Of a DNA stretch of 58,959 nt, positions 8,479 through 15,679 are shown one piece after another. A program made the translations under genes and the position numbers. The stretch comes from Bacteroidales bacterium UBA3834 (GTDB taxonomy: Bacteria; Bacteroidota; Bacteroidia; Bacteroidales; P3). The notes under the pieces are model-generated. The model did not search any database and was not told where the DNA came from. It was given only the letters and a program-made list of their open reading frames with translations. Position 1 is the first letter of the stretch, and each line of letters opens with the position of its first letter. Location of the stretch: the NCBI GenBank assembly GCA_002392965.1, contig DGIA01000035.1, forward strand, positions 1-58,959, written 5' to 3'.

Positions 8479-8739
8479 CTATTCTTTGCCTATGAAGTAG
8501 AGGTCAATCACGCTGCCCTCTCTGGAGATGATGGTGGCATCGGGCTGCACGTCAGGATCGAGTGCCGCGCGTTTCGGGTCTTCTCGGTGTACGTAGATGT
8601 GCGCAGGAACGGTGATGTGCTGGTCTGTGCCGTGGAGGTCGCTGGTCAGCCAGCCGTCAGCACTTACCACGCCCCACATGGTTTTGTCCACCCCAAGGCG
8701 GTTGAGGCGGTCAATGATGGTCATTTCTCTCTGTGTCAT
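8479..8739 (-). CDS. Small hypothetical phage protein
   Basis: An 86-residue protein of unknown function starting MTQREMTIIDRLNRLG, with an acidic, hydrophilic centre and a C-terminal beta-strand pair (SREGSVIDLYFIGKE). The ATG at 8739 overlaps the stop of the upstream gene as ATGA, which supports this start over the in-frame extension to 8796. It is last in the leftward small-gene cluster that begins at 10131. A hairpin (AGCCC-AGAAA-GGGCT, 8467-8481) overlaps its end and could terminate the transcript. Confidence 0.6.
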   Translation of the reverse strand: MTQREMTIIDRLNRLGVDKTMWGVVSADGWLTSDLHGTDQHITVPAHIYVHREDPKRAALDPDVQPDATIISREGSVIDLYFIGKE

Positions 8740-8963
8740 ATTGCTTTCGGTTTTACGGTGTACATACGTCTGTTGAAACGGTCTATCACAAGCCACCTGC
8801 AGGCGGTGTTGTCGGTTGCCGCTTGGCTTGCCACGGCTCTCGCCTCGCGCAGTATGTCATAACAAGCGTACAGAGCGTAGGTGTAGCCCACTTGGATGAT
8901 GGCGCAGCGCGTAGGGCATTCGCGCGCCGTGTCAAATGCTTTTTGTCGGTCTATGCGTATCAT
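8736..8963 (-). CDS. Small hypothetical phage protein
   Basis: A 75-residue basic protein (MIRIDRQKAFDTARECPT...) of unknown function with one helical core containing YTYALYACYDILREARAV. The start at 8963 is chosen because the next gene ends at 8975 and the longer frame to 9095 would run into it. It overlaps its downstream neighbour by the ATGA tetranucleotide, indicating translational coupling inside the small-gene cluster. Confidence 0.55.
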   Translation of the reverse strand: MIRIDRQKAFDTARECPTRCAIIQVGYTYALYACYDILREARAVASQAATDNTACRWLVIDRFNRRMYTVKPKAI

Positions 8964-8974
8964 ATTATATGGTG

Positions 8975-9241
8975 TTACTGATTGATGTTCAACACAAAGC
9001 CGATGCCTGCATTGGAGGCTGCATCGGCCAATTCTTCCATGTACCTCGGCGCAAAAGTTCGGTGTATGCCATCGGCGTGTATGGATGCCTCGCAAGTGCC
9101 GTCCTCATAGCGCATCACATTGATAACGTGACGCTCGATGCCGCTGTCGGTGTCAAGGGTCTCGCGCCAATGCCATGCACCCTCGCCGTCATAGTTGAAG
9201 TTGTTTTTGGCCAGAAGATAGGCCGAAATGGGCGTTTTCAT
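8975..9241 (-). CDS. Small hypothetical phage protein
   Basis: An 88-residue protein starting MKTPISAYLLAKNNFNYDGEG. It has alternating strands (RHVINVMRYEDGTCEASIHAD) and a final helix plus strand (YMEELADAASNAGIGFVLNIN), so a compact alpha/beta fold is likely. No family recognised. The start at 9241 leaves a 10-base gap after the DUF2693 gene; an upstream in-frame extension to 9382 would overlap that gene heavily and is less likely. Confidence 0.55.
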   Translation of the reverse strand: MKTPISAYLLAKNNFNYDGEGAWHWRETLDTDSGIERHVINVMRYEDGTCEASIHADGIHRTFAPRYMEELADAASNAGIGFVLNINQ

Positions 9242-9251
9242 ATCTATACTA

Positions 9252-9578
9252 TTATGCAATGCTGATAAGGTTGGCTTTCTTGAAGCAGCGGAAATCCCTG
9301 CGCTCGGTGTCATAGTAGGTCTGCACCGTGTCGTTGGCTCTGCGGCCACCCTGCGCCACGGTCGGCACGATATTGTCAGCAAGTGTGCCGTATGCCTCGC
9401 GTATGCTGCCGTCCACCTTTTGAAAGTAGAACTTGACGATGCGCAATTTCATGGCCATCTTTAGTTTGATGTTGCGCCACGCCGTTCTCAACGCCTCGGC
9501 CATTGTCATGCCGTTGGTCTTTACAAACTGCCACGCCAGTTGCATGACATCGCTTAAAAGTTGGTTTCTCGTTTTCAT
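9252..9578 (-). CDS. DUF2693 / WYL_2 Sm-like SH3 beta-barrel protein
   Basis: A 108-residue protein. The C-terminal half (about 45-100, RIVKFYFQKVDGSIREAYGTL then TYYDTERRDFRCFKKANLI) matches the small SH3-like barrel called WYL_2 or DUF2693, widespread on Bacteroidetes phages and conjugative elements. The N-terminal ~40 residues (SDVMQLAWQFVKTNGMTMAEALRTAW) form the usual paired helices found in these proteins. Its role is unknown; a nucleic-acid or protein-binding adaptor is plausible. It sits in the middle of the six-gene leftward cluster. Confidence 0.7.
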   Translation of the reverse strand: MKTRNQLLSDVMQLAWQFVKTNGMTMAEALRTAWRNIKLKMAMKLRIVKFYFQKVDGSIREAYGTLADNIVPTVAQGGRRANDTVQTYYDTERRDFRCFKKANLISIA

Positions 9579-9592
9579 CTTGTTATGTATTT

Positions 9593-9802
9593 TTATTCGT
9601 CTATTGTATATTCAAATTTTTTCGGATGCCACTCATGGCCGCACCCTCTGCAAACGCATGTTGTTTTTACATGGTCGGACTCTTCACCTATGCCGTCGGC
9701 CATCACCTTGCCGTCCTCAACCTCATATATATATGGCCGTGTGTAGTAGTCCACTATCTGGAAGTTTCTGCTGCCACATTTAGGGCATTTCTTGTCTGTC
9801 AT
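9593..9802 (-). CDS. Small zinc-ribbon protein
   Basis: A 69-residue protein with two cysteine pairs, KKCPKCGS at the N-terminus (about 4-11) and CVCRGCGHEW (about 50-58), a classic zinc-ribbon layout with beta strands between. Such proteins bind nucleic acid or protein; the target is unknown. Member of the cluster 10131-8479. Confidence 0.7.
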   Translation of the reverse strand: MTDKKCPKCGSRNFQIVDYYTRPYIYEVEDGKVMADGIGEESDHVKTTCVCRGCGHEWHPKKFEYTIDE

Positions 9803-9813
9803 TTTATTGGCTT

Positions 9814-10131
9814 TTAATCGGTTGTCCTATAGTAATATTCTGCATCCTCGCCCGTGAGGTTTTCAGCGCACCATGCGTCCAGTCCGCGCCACAGCTCGTC
9901 ATATTCACGCGCCAGTTCTTCATTGTGCTGGTAGTGCTGCCATATTTTGTGGTTCAGTACCATCACCAACTCGGTGAGATATACAATGTTGTCGCGCCAT
10001 CCGGCCACGGCTCTGTTGTAGGTGTCGCGCACGGCCTTTACACCGAATCGGTCGGCTATTGAGAAGTCCATCCAAAAAGTGGTCTTGGGCGTGTAGCCGT
10101 TTTCTGCCATTATTGCTTCAAATGCGTTCAT
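9814..10131 (-). CDS. Hypothetical protein, first gene of small-gene cluster
   Basis: A 105-residue, mostly helical, acidic protein (FWMDFSIADRFGVKAVRDTYNRAVAGW, then a helical hydrophobic stretch IVYLTELVMVLNHKIWQHYQ). I recognise the style from Bacteroidetes mobile elements but cannot assign a function. It is the first gene after the promoter in copy B of the duplicated region, so it is expressed in the same way as the amidoligase gene after copy A. Confidence 0.6.
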   Translation of the reverse strand: MNAFEAIMAENGYTPKTTFWMDFSIADRFGVKAVRDTYNRAVAGWRDNIVYLTELVMVLNHKIWQHYQHNEELAREYDELWRGLDAWCAENLTGEDAEYYYRTTD

Positions 10132-10143
10132 ATTATTTTGTAT

Positions 10144-10315
10144 TTATTATATTCTTTGTTTTAATTTTCTAATGCAAAATTACATATTTTATTTTAATTG
10201 ACAAAATATTTTTTTCAAAATAATTAAACATTTAACATTAACCAAAATATAACATACTTAAAATAAACACTATAATAATATGCAACAAGATTAAAATTAA
10301 CATTTTAATTTGCCA
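10144..10315. repeat. Duplicated divergent promoter region, copy B
   Basis: Second copy of the region at 6342-6512, same orientation. The leftward promoter is again present: minus-strand TTTG at 10205-10202, 19 bases, TAATTTTGC at 10182-10174. It drives the small-gene cluster starting at 10131, while the rightward gene at 10412 lies on the other side, repeating the geometry of copy A. Confidence 0.85.
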
Positions 10316-10411
10316 CAAAAGCACACTTTCTCGCGCTCTGTTTAGCAAAAAATGACTATATTTGCACTTGCATTCTACAAGAAAGCAAACACAAAAGTAA
10401 AGAGTAACACA

Positions 10412-10837
10412 ATGATAGGACTACGCGACGGTTGGAAGATATACGTGGGCATCGCTCCCTGGTACTGCGGGGAGGGCGAGGACTGGCACGACGGTCTGTA
10501 TCATATCAAAGAAGGTCTCCCCGCATTACCCTCACGAGGAGACTTCTTCCGCCCATCGACAGCAGCATACAATGCGATGGAGGCTGTTTTCGGAGAACAA
10601 CCCTGCAAAGACTGCCCAGACAAGAACGGAGGATGTATGTGTCATAATTATGGGCGCAGCCCCATACTCCACACCAGCGACTGCAACTATGTGATGGATG
10701 TATGCTTCTTCCAGGAAGAGAAGGAGATAATAATAATCTTGACTTGTGAAGTTGGCGAGCCAGTCGTTTCCGTCTCAAAGGGAAGCGACACAAACCTCAA
10801 ATTAAGACTTATGGCAAAGGTGTTGGGTAAATCCTGA
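10412..10837 (+). CDS. Cysteine-rich hypothetical protein
   Basis: A 141-residue protein of unknown function. A cluster CKDCPDKNGGCMCHNYG (about 81-97) with four cysteines and a histidine could bind zinc; later CNYVMDVCFF adds two more. The ATG at 10412 is preferred over the frame start at 10352 because a -7-like TATATTTGC lies at 10357-10365, so the mRNA would begin about 10372. It is divergent from the small-gene cluster across copy B, occupying the position that the XRE gene holds at copy A, but it is not an XRE protein. Confidence 0.6.
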   Translation: MIGLRDGWKIYVGIAPWYCGEGEDWHDGLYHIKEGLPALPSRGDFFRPSTAAYNAMEAVFGEQPCKDCPDKNGGCMCHNYGRSPILHTSDCNYVMDVCFFQEEKEIIIILTCEVGEPVVSVSKGSDTNLKLRLMAKVLGKS

Positions 10838-10902
10838 CACACCAAGTGTCAGTTCCTATCCTTGAAGAAATCAGCCCAGTATGGATTTTCCTTGTCGAAT
10901 AT

Positions 10903-11727
10903 CTACTTCTGCTCCTTGGTCAGTTTGTAGGGATAGTCGGCAAATAGGTTGAAGATGGTCTTCTTGTCAAATGAGAACAGATGCTCTCCCTTGCTTTCTG
11001 GATTGTCTATCCAGTATATCTGGTCATCAGGGTTTTCCTTGTAGAACATTCCGTCATTCAGAGCCTCGCACACCCATCCGAAGGCTCTGGCCATCCGCTT
11101 CTCCGAGTCGACGAAGTGGCCGCCTGGATTCCATTCCAGCACCGTTTCGATACCCTGGGCGGAGACCAGCTCGTGCTGCTTCCGAATAGCGTCGTCCACA
11201 TGGGCCATGACAGGGTTCTTGGTGCGGAACTCCCTGTCACCGAGACTGAGGTACACAGCATTGCTGTGCATCTCCTTCCCATCGATATAGTCAGCCCATT
11301 GAGAATACCAGACAGATGGTGAAGCGGCGGCGATACCATCGCAGATGTCGGAATTGTATCCAGCCCACAATGCGAAGAGTCCGGCCAATGAGTAGCCGCC
11401 GAGGACAACCTTCATCGCTCCCCAGCGTTCCTGCAGGGTGTGGATTAGGACATTTTTGACGTAGCCAAGTGTCATTTCAGCACCATCACCGAAAGGCTGC
11501 TTGCCGAAGGTCGGCGGTGCCGGCCACGGCGTGAGTTCCGACATCCAGTCCTTGATACCGAAGGCCACCATATTGAACGGAGCGTCGGTGTGGCTGCGTA
11601 TCAGTTCCACCTCGCTGTCGAGCAGGCTCTGGTCGTGGTCATCCACGGGTTGGAGCAGCAGGATCTGCGCACCGTCCGTCGTGTAGATGGTGCAGTCACA
11701 GCCACCTATGGCCTCCGTAGTCTTCAT
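10903..11727 (-). CDS. Alpha/beta hydrolase, esterase-like (possible internal TAG)
   Basis: A 274-residue cytoplasmic hydrolase of the esterase-D/Fes-like group. The nucleophile elbow is GYSLAG (serine about residue 112), followed by AAASPSVWY typical of this group, and a late histidine in WNPGGHFVDSE is the likely catalytic base. It overlaps the nitroreductase upstream by ATGA. After its TAG stop (10903-10905) the same frame continues for 17 protein-like codons (residues IFDKENPYWADFFKDRN) to a TGA at 10849, so the original gene probably ended there and the TAG is a late nonsense change. No phage role is evident; it looks like metabolic cargo. Confidence 0.85.
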   Translation of the reverse strand: MKTTEAIGGCDCTIYTTDGAQILLLQPVDDHDQSLLDSEVELIRSHTDAPFNMVAFGIKDWMSELTPWPAPPTFGKQPFGDGAEMTLGYVKNVLIHTLQERWGAMKVVLGGYSLAGLFALWAGYNSDICDGIAAASPSVWYSQWADYIDGKEMHSNAVYLSLGDREFRTKNPVMAHVDDAIRKQHELVSAQGIETVLEWNPGGHFVDSEKRMARAFGWVCEALNDGMFYKENPDDQIYWIDNPESKGEHLFSFDKKTIFNLFADYPYKLTKEQK

Positions 11728-12386
11728 TTCCAGATGCTGCTGTCTTTGCCGGAGCCAATCTCAAAGTGCAACTTGGCGATTCCAAGGTCAAGACCGGCGA
11801 ATGGTCCATGCCCTTCTGTAGCCATCACCTTGCCGTCAGCCATCTGTGCGAAGCGGAAGTTTTGCTTGTTCATCGCCGAGGGAGCCAGCATAACACATCC
11901 GATACCTTTCTTGAACCAGTCGTGCGTATAAGCAAGCGAGGTCACTTCCTCGATGGGTTTGCTGCTATGTGCGACGCCCTGGGTGGTGCCATAACCGATG
12001 GAGATAACGGCCACATATTTCTCATCCTTGCCGACCTGCACGGCTTTCTCCTTGGAGAAAGAGCCAGCCACCCAGCAAGTGTTCAATCCCATCTGCTGCG
12101 CCATTAGCACCAACCGTTCTCCCTCATAGCCGAGTTTCACCTTCAAGTCGTCGGACTTCTTTCCCACCAGAGCGATGTAGTTCACCGCACCAGAGAACTT
12201 GCAGTATTTGGCGAGGAAGCCGGAGAAAGCCTTCGGCTCGTTCTGGATGAGTTGTATATGCAAACCTTTGGCGGCGTTTATCTTGTCAATCTCCGCCGTA
12301 AGCGTGGCCACCTGTTCATCCAAGAGTGGTCTTTCGTCGTACTGCCGCACGGAATGTCGTGCCGATATTGCTTCTTCTATTGTCAT
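11724..12386 (-). CDS. Nitroreductase family protein (TM1586-type)
   Basis: A 220-residue FMN-dependent reductase-like protein. The start SARHSVRQYDERPL (about 8-21) carries the arginines that contact the FMN phosphate; GLNTCWVAGSF (about 100-110) and the VISIGYGTTQG strand fit the family; the second half repeats a shorter nitroreductase-like unit (GCVMLAPSAMNKQNFRF), typical of the TM1586-like class in which two halves sit in one chain. Substrate unknown. It forms an ATGA-coupled pair with the hydrolase downstream, and lies 10 bases after an unknown gene, inside a cargo operon between terminase and the small-gene cluster. Confidence 0.85.
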   Translation of the reverse strand: MTIEEAISARHSVRQYDERPLLDEQVATLTAEIDKINAAKGLHIQLIQNEPKAFSGFLAKYCKFSGAVNYIALVGKKSDDLKVKLGYEGERLVLMAQQMGLNTCWVAGSFSKEKAVQVGKDEKYVAVISIGYGTTQGVAHSSKPIEEVTSLAYTHDWFKKGIGCVMLAPSAMNKQNFRFAQMADGKVMATEGHGPFAGLDLGIAKLHFEIGSGKDSSIWK

Positions 12387-12396
12387 AGTAGCTCGT

Positions 12397-12930
12397 TTAT
12401 CTTACCCTTTCCATGTGATACCCCATCCGTTTGAGCTGCATAGCCATGCCAAAGAGGTAGAGTTGTCGCAGACACGTCACATAGGCATCGAAAGCCTCCT
12501 TGGTGCCTGGCTCTATCTGCTCGCGTATCAGGTCGAAGTTCACCCTCGTGGCGCACTCGCTGACCACCTGGGCAAGGTCTTCATATTCCTCTCCACGTAC
12601 CATCAGCACGTCCTCGCAAATGTACTCATCCAAGGAATCGTAGCCGCGCTTGTCGCGCATATAGAGGTAGAGGTCTTCTATCTGGGAATATATCTCCCAC
12701 TCGTCATCCCACAACTTGGCCACGGCTATTCCGATGTACATCATCCAGCCGAGGCTGGCCACGGGATAGTCGCGGTACTCGCGCGCACCGTCGGGAATAT
12801 ATGACTGACCTATCGACTCCCACTTGTCCGTCACATCGGGGCATTCAGGAAGCCGCTCGTCGACTTTTCCTATTTCCACAAGGTACTGGAGCAGGCTTTT
12901 ATGTATCGTATTCTCAAACTTATCTGCCAT
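12397..12930 (-). CDS. Helical hypothetical protein, first gene of cargo operon
   Basis: A 177-residue acidic, helix-rich protein (SLLQYLVEIGKVDERL; VASLGWMMYIGIAVAKLWDDEWEI; final helix YVTCLRQLYLFGMAMQLKRMGY). No enzyme motif or signal peptide is visible and I cannot name its family; its character is more like a chromosomal metabolic-island protein than a phage structural protein. It precedes the nitroreductase by 10 bases. A -7-like minus-strand TATCTTTGC lies at 12962-12954, just upstream, so the three-gene operon probably has its own promoter. Confidence 0.6.
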   Translation of the reverse strand: MADKFENTIHKSLLQYLVEIGKVDERLPECPDVTDKWESIGQSYIPDGAREYRDYPVASLGWMMYIGIAVAKLWDDEWEIYSQIEDLYLYMRDKRGYDSLDEYICEDVLMVRGEEYEDLAQVVSECATRVNFDLIREQIEPGTKEAFDAYVTCLRQLYLFGMAMQLKRMGYHMERVR

Positions 12931-12993
12931 TGTATCATTACACTAATGAAGATGCAAAGATACAAAAATAAACTGACATGGCAGCGAAAATCT

Positions 12994-14292
12994 TTAGTAC
13001 GGAACGTCATCCGCCGTCACCCTGACAGACCGCAGTATGCGACCGAGCAACTTCCCAAGCACATAATACCTTACCGCGTCAATAGCGTGGTTGAAGGCAT
13101 CGATAGGAACATTCACAAAATTGCCGTCCTTGTCTTTCGACCAGGTGTAGTTCCGAAACTCGTTGATGAGGTTCTGCGAGCGCCGCGTGACGTGTATGCG
13201 GAGGGTTTTCATCTTGTCAATACCGGCCAGCACAGATCCTGCTCCCTTCATTACGGGATAGATGAGGATGCCCGCGTTGGCAATTTCCTGAATAAGTCGG
13301 GGGTCTGCGCTGTCTGCCATCACCTCCAGCCCATTGCCCTTGGCTCCCAGCTCGCGTATGATGTCCTTGGAGAGCATCTGCGGAGCGTAGAAGAGTTCGT
13401 CGAGGTAGAGGTCATCGCCCAGCAGACCGCACCGTATGCCTGCGGAGGGGTCTTGCGTGAAGCCAAAGTCCAGACCCAGAGCCTGGTGCTTGCAGCCTTC
13501 GGGGAACTTATCCACAATATCCCAGTTCTCAAAGACAACACCCTCCACCTCGTCAGCCCAACGCCCCATGATGGTATGTGCGTACTGCTGCGGATTGGTC
13601 TCCTTGATGCGCTTTACCTCGGAAAGGAACTCCTCGGAGAGGTTCTCAAGATTATCGAGGTAGGTGGTGTGGATATGAAGGACGGAGGGATTGGTGCTTA
13701 TCTGCACGGGAACGCCGTCGAAGTATTCTATGCGGTGGGTGTTCTCGATGTATTTCTTGTAGATGAAATGGTGCTTGTCTGTGGGGTTCATCACGATGAT
13801 GATGCGGTTCTGGATACCCTTCTGGCGGATGGAGAGCATGATGGTCATAAACTCACGCTCGCTCGTCCATTCCTCGGCCTCGTCGCACACGAAGGTGGTG
13901 ATGCCGTGGATGGACTTGAGCTTTGCCGTCTGGTTGCCGCTGCTGGTCTTGATGCCTCGGAACATTATCTTCGAGCCAGTCTTGCGGTTCACCACGTCCT
14001 GCTTGGTGGCGTGGAAGTATTCGGCCACATCGTCGGCCTCGACCTTTTCAAGAAACTCTGGGATGACGGATAGCTCAGCGGAGGTCATCGTATAGCGGGA
14101 GAAGAGGATGTTATGGACTATCCGTTCCTCCTGGCCATACTTGTTGGTGGCCATCTGAAACTCAAAGGAAAGTCTTTCAAGGAATGTGGAGACAGCGTAA
14201 GACTTGCCGCTTCCGCGCCCTCCCGTGATAAGGATGATGGGTTTGGAAGTGTCGGCATATAAGGGATAATATACGGAATGGGTCTTTATCAT
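12994..14292 (-). CDS. Phage terminase large subunit
   Basis: A 432-residue packaging motor and nuclease (Terminase_3/PBSX type). The ATPase domain has the Walker A GGRGSGKS (about 25-32), Walker B TFVCDEAEEW (about 132-141) and the coupling motif VMNPTDKHHF. The nuclease domain begins with LGLDFGFTQDPSAG (about 259-272, first metal-binding Asp), then VMADSADPRLIQEI (second Asp) and IDAFNHAIDAVRYY (third Asp). All catalytic residues appear intact. The ATG overlaps the small-subunit stop as ATGA. Confidence 0.95.
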   Translation of the reverse strand: MIKTHSVYYPLYADTSKPIILITGGRGSGKSYAVSTFLERLSFEFQMATNKYGQEERIVHNILFSRYTMTSAELSVIPEFLEKVEADDVAEYFHATKQDVVNRKTGSKIMFRGIKTSSGNQTAKLKSIHGITTFVCDEAEEWTSEREFMTIMLSIRQKGIQNRIIIVMNPTDKHHFIYKKYIENTHRIEYFDGVPVQISTNPSVLHIHTTYLDNLENLSEEFLSEVKRIKETNPQQYAHTIMGRWADEVEGVVFENWDIVDKFPEGCKHQALGLDFGFTQDPSAGIRCGLLGDDLYLDELFYAPQMLSKDIIRELGAKGNGLEVMADSADPRLIQEIANAGILIYPVMKGAGSVLAGIDKMKTLRIHVTRRSQNLINEFRNYTWSKDKDGNFVNVPIDAFNHAIDAVRYYVLGKLLGRILRSVRVTADDVPY

Positions 14293-14732
14293 TGCTCGTC
14301 GTCACTCTCTTCGGCCTGCATCTTATCTGCCGTCATCTCCAACTCTATCCACTTGTGGATGTCGATACCCTTGGTCGCAACGGTATGATGCACCGTGGTC
14401 TCTTCGCCGAAGCCCTCATCCTTGCCGAGGGTGGTCATAAAGTAGCGGAGCATCTGCGGGTCGGGATGTTCCTGCCAGCCCACGAACTTGCCTTTCTCCA
14501 TGATGGGAACACCGAAGGCCACGGCCTGCGCCGTGGAGACTGCCTTGTCGAAGGTGCGCATACGTGCCTCGTAGAGGGCATCGTCGAACTCCTCGTCCTC
14601 GTTGCACCAGCGGCGGAGCATCTTGCGGGACACGCCAAGCATACGTGCCGCCTCGGAGAGGTTTCCTCCGGTGGCGGCCAGTACCTTTTCCAGTTTCTCT
14701 ACTGGCGGCTTCTTATAGGGTTTGCTTGGCAT
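14289..14732 (-). CDS. Phage terminase small subunit
   Basis: A 147-residue DNA-recognition subunit. Residues ~10-45 hold a helix-turn-helix (NLSEAARMLGVSRKMLRRWC) that would bind the packaging site; a middle helix and AQAVAFGVPIMEKGKFVGW precede the oligomerisation part, and the C-terminal tail (LEMTADKMQAEESDDEQ) is acidic. Directly upstream of, and overlapping by four bases, the large subunit, as is usual. Confidence 0.85.
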   Translation of the reverse strand: MPSKPYKKPPVEKLEKVLAATGGNLSEAARMLGVSRKMLRRWCNEDEEFDDALYEARMRTFDKAVSTAQAVAFGVPIMEKGKFVGWQEHPDPQMLRYFMTTLGKDEGFGEETTVHHTVATKGIDIHKWIELEMTADKMQAEESDDEQ

Positions 14733-14815
14733 ATCGGTTATGGTATATGGTTATGGTTTTCATCGGTTTGCCCTCGCGCGTGCGCGTGAAGACTGGGAAC
14801 TATGGGACATTTGGA

Positions 14816-15679
14816 CTACAAGCCGAGCCGCTGCATGAACTCCTTTCCGTCGATTATCATCGAGGTCGTGAAACGGTAGCCCGTGAGGTCGCAGAACTCC
14901 AACTGGTCATCCACGGTGTCGAACTTGAGCATCACGTATACGGTGTTGTCGGCATTCCGCGTGTCGGCGATGTCGTTGTTGCGCTGCTTCTTGGCCTTGA
15001 TGTCCTCCTTGCTCTCATGGGGCTGCTCGGCACGGTCTTGGGCTATCTGGTCGAAACTTTTCTCCTCCTTGTCGAGGTCGAAGGTGGGTGTCTGGCGTGG
15101 CGCGGGCATGGGGGCGAGGAAGTCGTCACCCATGTCCTCCATCGGAGCTGCGGCAGGGTTGGTGTCATCCGTGACGAGGGTAATGTCATCGTGGAGAGCC
15201 ACGAGAGCCTTCATATCATCATCGGAGAGTCCGACATGGGAGAGGTCAATCTCGCCCACATAGGGGGCGATGAGGTTGTAGTCAGCTTTGCTGTTGCCCA
15301 CAGCCATGTAGGTCATCTGCTCCTTCTCCGTCTTGTCATCGAACTCAACTACCTCAACCTTCAACTTGTAGTCCTTCTCCTTGGAGCCGTCGTACTTGTT
15401 GATGATGTCGAGGGCCTGCACACGGCGGTGGCCGTCGATGAGGTTTCCGCTGAGTCTGTTCCAGACGATGCCTCCGAGGTATCCGTTGCGCTTGATGTTG
15501 TCTACCTGCTGGCGGATTTGCTTGTCGGTGTGCCGCTTGGGGTTGTAAGGGTTAAGCGTCACCTGGCTCCGCAGGATCTCCTGCGTGAGGCTCTGACGTA
15601 TTTCCTTGGGCGCTTTCGGCTTCTTCGGCTGCTTTTCTTGCGGCTGCTTCGGCTTGTTTTCTTGCTTGCTCTTGCTCAT
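14816..15679 (-). CDS. ParB/sulfiredoxin-fold protein (IbrB-like)
   Basis: A 287-residue protein. The N-terminal ~28 residues are Lys/Gln/Pro-rich; residues ~35-130 form a ParB-like domain (LNPYNPKRHTDKQIRQQV, then GNLIDGHRRVQALDII, about 79-94). The rest, with VALHDDITLVTDD and an acidic linker ending in a beta-rich YVMLKFDTVDDQLEFCDLTG domain (about 245-264), is phage-specific. Together with the PAPS-reductase-like neighbour it resembles the IbrA/IbrB pair carried by E. coli prophage regions, which activates eib gene expression; the biochemical basis there is unclear. Its start lies 128 bases inside the upstream gene, an unusually long out-of-frame overlap. Confidence 0.8.
   Translation of the reverse strand: MSKSKQENKPKQPQEKQPKKPKAPKEIRQSLTQEILRSQVTLNPYNPKRHTDKQIRQQVDNIKRNGYLGGIVWNRLSGNLIDGHRRVQALDIINKYDGSKEKDYKLKVEVVEFDDKTEKEQMTYMAVGNSKADYNLIAPYVGEIDLSHVGLSDDDMKALVALHDDITLVTDDTNPAAAPMEDMGDDFLAPMPAPRQTPTFDLDKEEKSFDQIAQDRAEQPHESKEDIKAKKQRNNDIADTRNADNTVYVMLKFDTVDDQLEFCDLTGYRFTTSMIIDGKEFMQRLGL

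Noticed and set aside
12901..14073. A 390-codon plus-strand frame
   Set aside because: Antisense to the terminase large subunit with intact ATPase and nuclease motifs.
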